DNA of 64,000 nucleotides from Ottelia alismoides (lineage: Eukaryota; Streptophyta; Magnoliopsida; Alismatales; Hydrocharitaceae), in assembly GCA_037367405.1 (NCBI GenBank), contig JAZKJV010005753.1:868001-932000 (forward strand), in the 5' to 3' direction. The notes beneath the pieces are model-generated. The model saw nothing but the letters and a program-made list of their open reading frames with translations. It did not search any database and had not been told where the DNA came from. Both the position numbers and the translations under genes were made by a program. Every line of letters begins with the position of its first letter. Positions within the stretch are counted from its first letter, which is position 1. Shown here piece by piece: positions 58,636 to 64,000 of the stretch.

Positions 58636-61600
58636 TAATGAAACTCGATTTCATCATCTTTATTTCCAATTATTAACCCCCTTTCTTAAATATGTGTCAG
58701 TAAAATTCAGATAATGTCTTGTAATTAACAGAGTCTCAAATAAATTAAAAACCACAAAAAATGGTAAAACAAAAATTTGTGGTATTTTTAGCCTTAAAAA
58801 TACCTTTAAAAATATTTGGTATCTACAGACGACCCCTTCTCCATTTTGGTCAACATGAAACTTGTAGATCTCGTCAAGATCTACAACTTTCATGTTTTGA
58901 GTTTTCTCAAATTCCACTAAATAGACCCTCTAAAATAAACTTTTTCCTCTGAATCATCTGATTGGGCCATGTGGCCCGTTCTGGGTGAGCCACGTGGCCC
59001 GTCCTCCCTTGCCTTATCCGCCTGCATCCATGGTTGTCGGATCACCTCTTGATCCAACGGCTAAACAACCTCCACGCCGGCTATGATTCTTTGCCATCCG
59101 ATTTCAGTCACACCTTGATCATCATCGCACGTTAGCGCCTCGTGCAGAGCCTGCCACGTGGCGCATTGAGCGCCATACGATTGCACCCCCGTCCCTCTAT
59201 CTCGGCCGTTAGCATCATCTATATTTCTCTGTCGTTCGATAATTCCCCACTTCTCATCGCATCCTTCGAACCCCGCTTTGCTCGACTTCCGACAGGTGGC
59301 GCATCCAGCGCCCTCGATCGCTTCGCCTCAGATCCCATCAGATCTTCTCTTTCGCACCCAAATGTCCGCCGTTGGATCTCCAGATCCAACGGCTGAACGT
59401 CATCTTCTACCTCGCGACACCCACCTTCTCCATGATCTCCAGTTCGTGCACCACCCTCGCCCTTTCTTTTTCCCCCGCATTTCCGGCCATCCTCTTCCAT
59501 CTCCAACCACCTCACGGTCTTCCCCACTCTTCCCTCTACCTCGCGAACTCTCCAACACCCCACGACACCTCTCCAGTCACTCCACTTTCTCCTTGAAATC
59601 CACGTCCTCACCACCAGAACTGCCAACGTCGCCCTTTTAAAAACATCGCCTCCTCTTCCGATTTTCCTTCTTCCACCTGTACGTGGGAGTAAGCCCAACC
59701 CTCCTCCATCTCCCTGTGATAGGGGGAGATGGAGAGATCGAGCGGTGACGACCCATCTCTCCGGTGTTGACCCTCCGCCGACCACGGCGGTGCTGCGGTG
59801 CTCCGAGCCGGCTCGAGCTACTCTGAGTAGCTGCCGGAGTCCAGCGAAGACCCGGGGACCCTCTGGAACCCCAGCCCAAGCCTCCTCTCCATCTCCGATC
59901 AGGTAAAGTTCTTTGTTCTACCTCTGCATTTCTTCTTGATTTTCCTTAATTTAATTAGGCTGCTACACCTTGGTTTGACCTTCACCTTCCGCCTCCTAAG
60001 CTTCGTCGCACATCCCCCTTTCACGCACATCGCTTTGATCATCTCCTTCTTCTTCACAACCCCATAGCACCCCATTCACCTCCTCCGCCCTCCACGGCGG
60101 AGGAGCTCAGAGCTTCCACTCTCTTCGCCCATCGAAAGCTCGCATTCCACTCACGCACATATGCCTCCTTGCTTCGGCTATGCTGTACTAAGACTGCAAG
60201 CGCTCGAGACCTCAATGGTCGGAATCTAGCCGGATATTTCTAGATCAGCCTCGCCTTCAGCATCGGAGCGACGAGGTGCTTCATCGAGTATCGTCGCTTC
60301 TCGCCCAGCTTCCGAGCGACATTGCTGACCTTCCAGAAGCGTCAGGCGAGCATCACCGTCATCAGATGAGAGCGGCGGAGTTCGGGCACCTTCGCTGGAG
60401 CCCTGAACTCGCCGCCAGCTGAAGATGGAGGAGTAGAAACAACGGCCGTGGGATGATCCTTCCTCGGCGATCATCTGACGGCCCAGATGAGGCCACGACA
60501 TCGACCTTAGATACCGTTGGATCATCGAAAATCCAACGGTGTACGAGCAGCCACGTCACTCCAACAGATACGCACAACAACCTTCCGATTGCCATGATCG
60601 GATGGATGACACCAGACCACATGGCAGTCCCTGAGCATCCTCCAAGCCTCAGCCTCCGAATCAACAGGCTTGGAGCTCCCGAGCCTACGCCGAACCTCCT
60701 AGAGCTTCGACTAGCACCGAGCCAACACGAGCCAGAGCCCGAAGCAACACCGAGCCTCACCCGAGCCGTAGAGACATCCGAGCCTGGAAGTACACGTGCA
60801 CGGCACGTGCGACTCTGGCTAATTTGCACAGAGGCCCAGCCATCTTCTCCAATTTGCAACCAGGTCCTGAAGCACGTGTAACACCTGCGTGCCTGGGGTT
60901 ATTTGCACTCATACCCTTGCGGGTTTAAATAATTGCAAATATACCCCCACGCGTGTGGTTTATTTACAGGGAAAGACTTGTTCTTTATTTTTATTACATT
61001 TTAGTCCCTCCCAGGGACCTGTTTGTAGTTATCCTTTCATGTTTCCTTTCAGTTATGCCCTTGCTTTCTTTCTTGCATATCTTGAGCACTGTAACTCCGA
61101 TTAAGTTGATTTCAGTTTCATTTCAAAGCTTGTTTGATGCACTTTCTAATGGAATGTTAAATTCTCATTTTTGGACACATTTATTCTGATGTATTATTTT
61201 ATTCACCATGTGTCTCTTAAAGCTTCAATTTGTGCCTAGTTTAATTTGTCCATCAAGCTTGATTGCTTACTTGAACCTGAAATCGACTTTAGTTAAAATT
61301 GCTCATCAATTTTGTACTAGGGCATATTATTTGCTTGCATCGCATTGCATTTATTTACATGATAAAAATTAAAATAAAAAAAATACATGTTTCAATTTAA
61401 TGCTTTGTCTTGTTGTGTCTTTATGCATCTACTTTGACCTATATATCTCTAACTCAACACTTAGTTAAATAGATGAAAATCCGAATAATTAGAGAAAGGC
61501 TCGTGTCCCCGAGTTCGACCTTGGTTTCTTGCCAAGTAAAATAAAAACACGACCATCTTATTCTTATTCGAGATATCAATCAGATGGTCCTTTGATGACC

Positions 61601-61675
61601 CGAATTGGCCCGACTGCGATGACGATTCCAAGTGCTAATTCAGCACTATTAAAGGGCCGATTTTGCGGTTTGTCA
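58636..61675 (+). mobile_element. LTR d: solo LTR of the element B family
   Basis: It starts TAATGAAAC (from TGATGAACC) and ends GTTTGTCA, matching the element B LTR along its length at clear divergence. Flanks ctcat (58631-58635) and ctcac (61676-61680) form a 5-bp target duplication with one mismatch. No PBS follows directly, so it is a solo LTR. Confidence 0.8.
60793..60809. promoter_or_regulatory. Paired CACGTG boxes (LTR d)
   Basis: CACGTG at 60793-60798 and 60804-60809, spacing 5 bp (cacgg), in the same relative place as in element B. Confidence 0.5.
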
Positions 61676-61892
61676 CTCACTCTACTCCCTTATTTCCTGT
61701 GTTTGACCCCTACTTACTTGCCACTATACATTTTAATAGGATAAAATAAATTTTAATCCTTGCTCTTGATTGCTTGATTAATTGTGTGGATTAATTGTTG
61801 ACGAACGTGAAGTCTTGAGTAGTCGCCCCAGCGACAGTGAGTCTGATTTGTCAGACCACTATTTAGCGGCTCTCGTCTCTTCATTTTTCAAA

Positions 61893-61910
61893 TGGCGCCG
61901 TTGCCGAGGA
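61893..61910 (+). promoter_or_regulatory. Primer binding site after LTR c (tRNA-Asp)
   Basis: tggcgccgttgccgagga matches the tRNA-Asp complement with one mismatch, 2 nt after the LTR end. Confidence 0.85.
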
Positions 61911-62748
61911 GCATCGGCTTGTAGAGTAGACTTGTATCTTCTGACTTGTTTATCCATTTTTGATTGTTTGATTTTAGTGTATCATTTGTTTTGAACTGTC
62001 TGGCACTCCTTTCTTGATTTCTTGCGAGGGACCACTGACCGAGGAGGAATGCCTAGGGGATCCTGAGTAGCCTTGGGAGGAGGAGCCGGCTATTCTACCC
62101 TAGCCGGCAGGAGAGAGCAGGAGAACTTGAGAGAGAGATAGTTAGTTTTTTCTTATTTTTGTGAGAGAGAGAGACATTTGATAAATTTGTAATAATACAG
62201 GTACCCTGGACTTTGGATACTCAGGCTCAATTTCCAAGTGTCTGTTCACTTGGGGGCTCACCGCAGTTTTGACGTGTTTTCATCGCTTGTCATTTTTCGG
62301 TTTTGTTTTATTTTTCCTTTCTTTTGTGGAATGAGCCCTTAGTCTTTAGGATTGCTTGACCGTGTAATCTAAGGCCAAACACCTAACAACCATTGCATGT
62401 ACCTATAGTCTTGGCGTTTGAACTTAGAAATAATTAATTGTTAAAACATCTAAGTCGAAACCACCGTGTCGGGAGGGGTCGTATACAGCGCGTGTAGGAT
62501 TCATTGTGGTGGACACCGATCGACCCCCAAGATCGGACTACTAGGTTTCGCTTTGTACATTTTAGCATTTGGTTCTTCATGCTAGCAATTGTCTGCTTTG
62601 GACGATTTCCGTGTGCATATCGGCATATAGTATAGGTTTATAAATTCCTGTTTTGCATCCCGCATGGAGAGAGCTGGGAAGCACTGTAAGTCTTCTAACT
62701 GGGCATTCATCATTTAGGCACTAAGGTGAGATTTCCATCTTAGTGTCG
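61911..62748 (+). mobile_element. Leader remnant between LTRs c and e
   Basis: A block near 62180-62230 (tttgtaataatacagg ... ctcaggct) matches the A leader near 14770-14810 in reverse. It runs straight into LTR e without gag-pol or a polypurine tract. No frame is present. Confidence 0.6.
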
Positions 62749-64000
62749 TGATGAATCCACGATTCATCGCCTTTATTCTTTTATTTTAGCTTCATTTTCT
62801 TAGTCAAACACATGTAAATACCCATTAATTTCATAATTTTACCATTTTGCATGATTTGTTAAAATTGCATTTTTAACACTTTTTGTACATAAATAAAAGA
62901 ATAAAGAAGAAAAGAAAAAGAAAAGAAAAATAAAGGATGTAGTTATGCAATAACTACAGACTGACCCAAACCCCGAGAGAAGGTCAAGACTTGACCTGAT
63001 CGAACAGGAATAAAGTAGGGGGAGATAGGGTCGTTTGTCAGAAAAATCAAAAATATCTTGTAAATATTTTTCATGTATATTTATACAAAACATACATTAT
63101 TTTATCTGTACATAATGTGACCTCAAACTAATTATTTTCGTAAATAAAAGTTGTAAATAAAATTGTGTTGTAAATAATAAAAATATTTGTAAAATAAAAT
63201 ATTGTATATATTGCAAATAATTACACCCAGAAAAAGCCACAAAGTGATAATTGAAACATCAATTTCGGCTCCACACAAGCTCAAATTGAACCAAACTCAC
63301 TTCCATCATACTATAAATTAAATTATCTTTCAAATGGCTGTGGTTTCATTATTTTTGGAGTTACGGTTAAAAAGTCGGTTTTCTGGGGTGTCTTGTGCAG
63401 TTTTCCTATATATTTGATGAACATATTTATTTATATTTATTTTTATACATAATATATATTGTAAATATTGTTTTCATTAAAAAAATTAAATTAAAAAAAA
63501 AATAAAAAAAAAATAAAAATTAAAAAAAAACTTTTATAAAAATTATTTCCTTATTTGCACCTATGTACATTATATTATATGTATATAATATATGTATACA
63601 ACTAACTTCTTTAAATAAAAAAGGCACCAAAAAAAATAAAATATCGAACTTTAATTAATTAATTTAATATAACTACGAATTTTGTATTTATATTTAATTA
63701 TTTAATTCTTTATTTGATTTGATAGCTTACCTTTTATGTAAAGATTTGATTTTGTGCCTTAAATAGCCACCATTAAGGTGGTTAATTGATTTCTGGGATT
63801 TATTTAATTTATTTATTTTAATTAATTACGAAATTCGTTTTTAATTAATTATTTATTTTATTTATTCAACTATTTTATTTAATTAACCAATAAACACTTT
63901 CCTCATTTGTGAATATCTTCCATTTTTGATTTTCTTTTCTTTTTAATGGGCTCCTCCTCCCTCATTCACACTTGATCGATCTTTGGCGGAGAGGAGCCCA
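62749..64000 (+). repeat. LTR e, partial at window end
   Basis: It starts TGATGAATCC and shares the aggaataaagtagggggaga block (63006-63025) with LTRs b and c, but is more diverged from them than they are from each other. It includes A-rich low-complexity DNA at 63478-63530. It continues past the window. Confidence 0.65.

Larger units (their letters stand above)
55017..61890 (+). repeat. LTR c: O-family LTR interrupted by solo LTR d
   Basis: The left part 55017-58635 starts TGACGAATC. The right part, 61681-61890, contains cagcgacag and ttaattgttgacgaac blocks matching the 3' end of the element O LTR, and ends TTCA just before a good PBS. Joined, the LTR is about 3.8 kb. Confidence 0.75.

Noticed and set aside
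59219..59785. 188-codon minus-strand frame in LTR d
   Set aside because: It is low-complexity Gly/Arg/Glu sequence in the GC-rich part of a solo LTR, antisense to the LTR.

Overview
This window looks like nuclear DNA from a flowering plant with a large, repeat-rich genome. I recognise no complete host gene. Nearly everything identifiable is transposable element sequence, stacked by nested insertion: Ty3/gypsy elements of the Athila/Tat type (no chromodomain, primer binding site matching the 3' end of plant tRNA-Asp), a Ty1/copia-type solo LTR plus a fragment, a TRIM, a CACTA-like element, a Mutator-like MITE and a hAT-like MITE. The species cannot be fixed from sequence alone.

Layout. 1-1237 is the minus-strand interior of an older gypsy element (element O). 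Its leader is interrupted by a complete, very young Athila-like element (element A, 1238-18665, minus strand) with two nearly identical 3.64-kb LTRs and one uninterrupted 2301-residue gag-pol frame. Element O resumes at 18666 with the rest of its leader, a decayed PBS and its 5' LTR (19549 to about 25948). That LTR is itself split by a copia-type solo LTR (21107-23734). A truncated, opposite-strand copy of the copia LTR (25951-27195) carries a 371-bp Mutator-like MITE, and a truncated O-family LTR follows (about 27215-28930).

28.9-32.9 kb is AT-rich and mostly unassigned, but holds a complete 583-bp TRIM (30947-31529, 5-bp target duplication) whose 5' LTR has become a large palindrome. A CACTA-like element (32938-42803) with a 42-bp minisatellite is split by element B (33690-42112, plus strand), a gypsy element with LTRs, PBS and polypurine tract but no gag-pol. 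42.9-49.9 kb is low-copy-looking sequence with a decayed CACTA-like end, a 117-bp tandem repeat, a hAT-like MITE and several short minus-strand stretches that could be exons of an unrecognised gene. 49.9-64 kb is a train of plus-strand gypsy LTRs (a, b, c, d, e) with very little interior between them; LTR d is a solo LTR inserted in LTR c with a target duplication.

How it works together. Element A has every part an autonomous element needs: promoter-bearing LTRs, tRNA-Asp PBS, gag, protease, RT, RNase H, integrase and polypurine tract. Element B keeps only the cis-acting parts and would need proteins from an A-like relative. Two cis features recur and are the most interesting signals here. 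One is a set of stem-loops each ending in a polypurine-tract-like G run, placed before the true polypurine tract in both A and B. The other is a pair of CACGTG boxes 5-6 bp apart in the LTRs of every gypsy family present.
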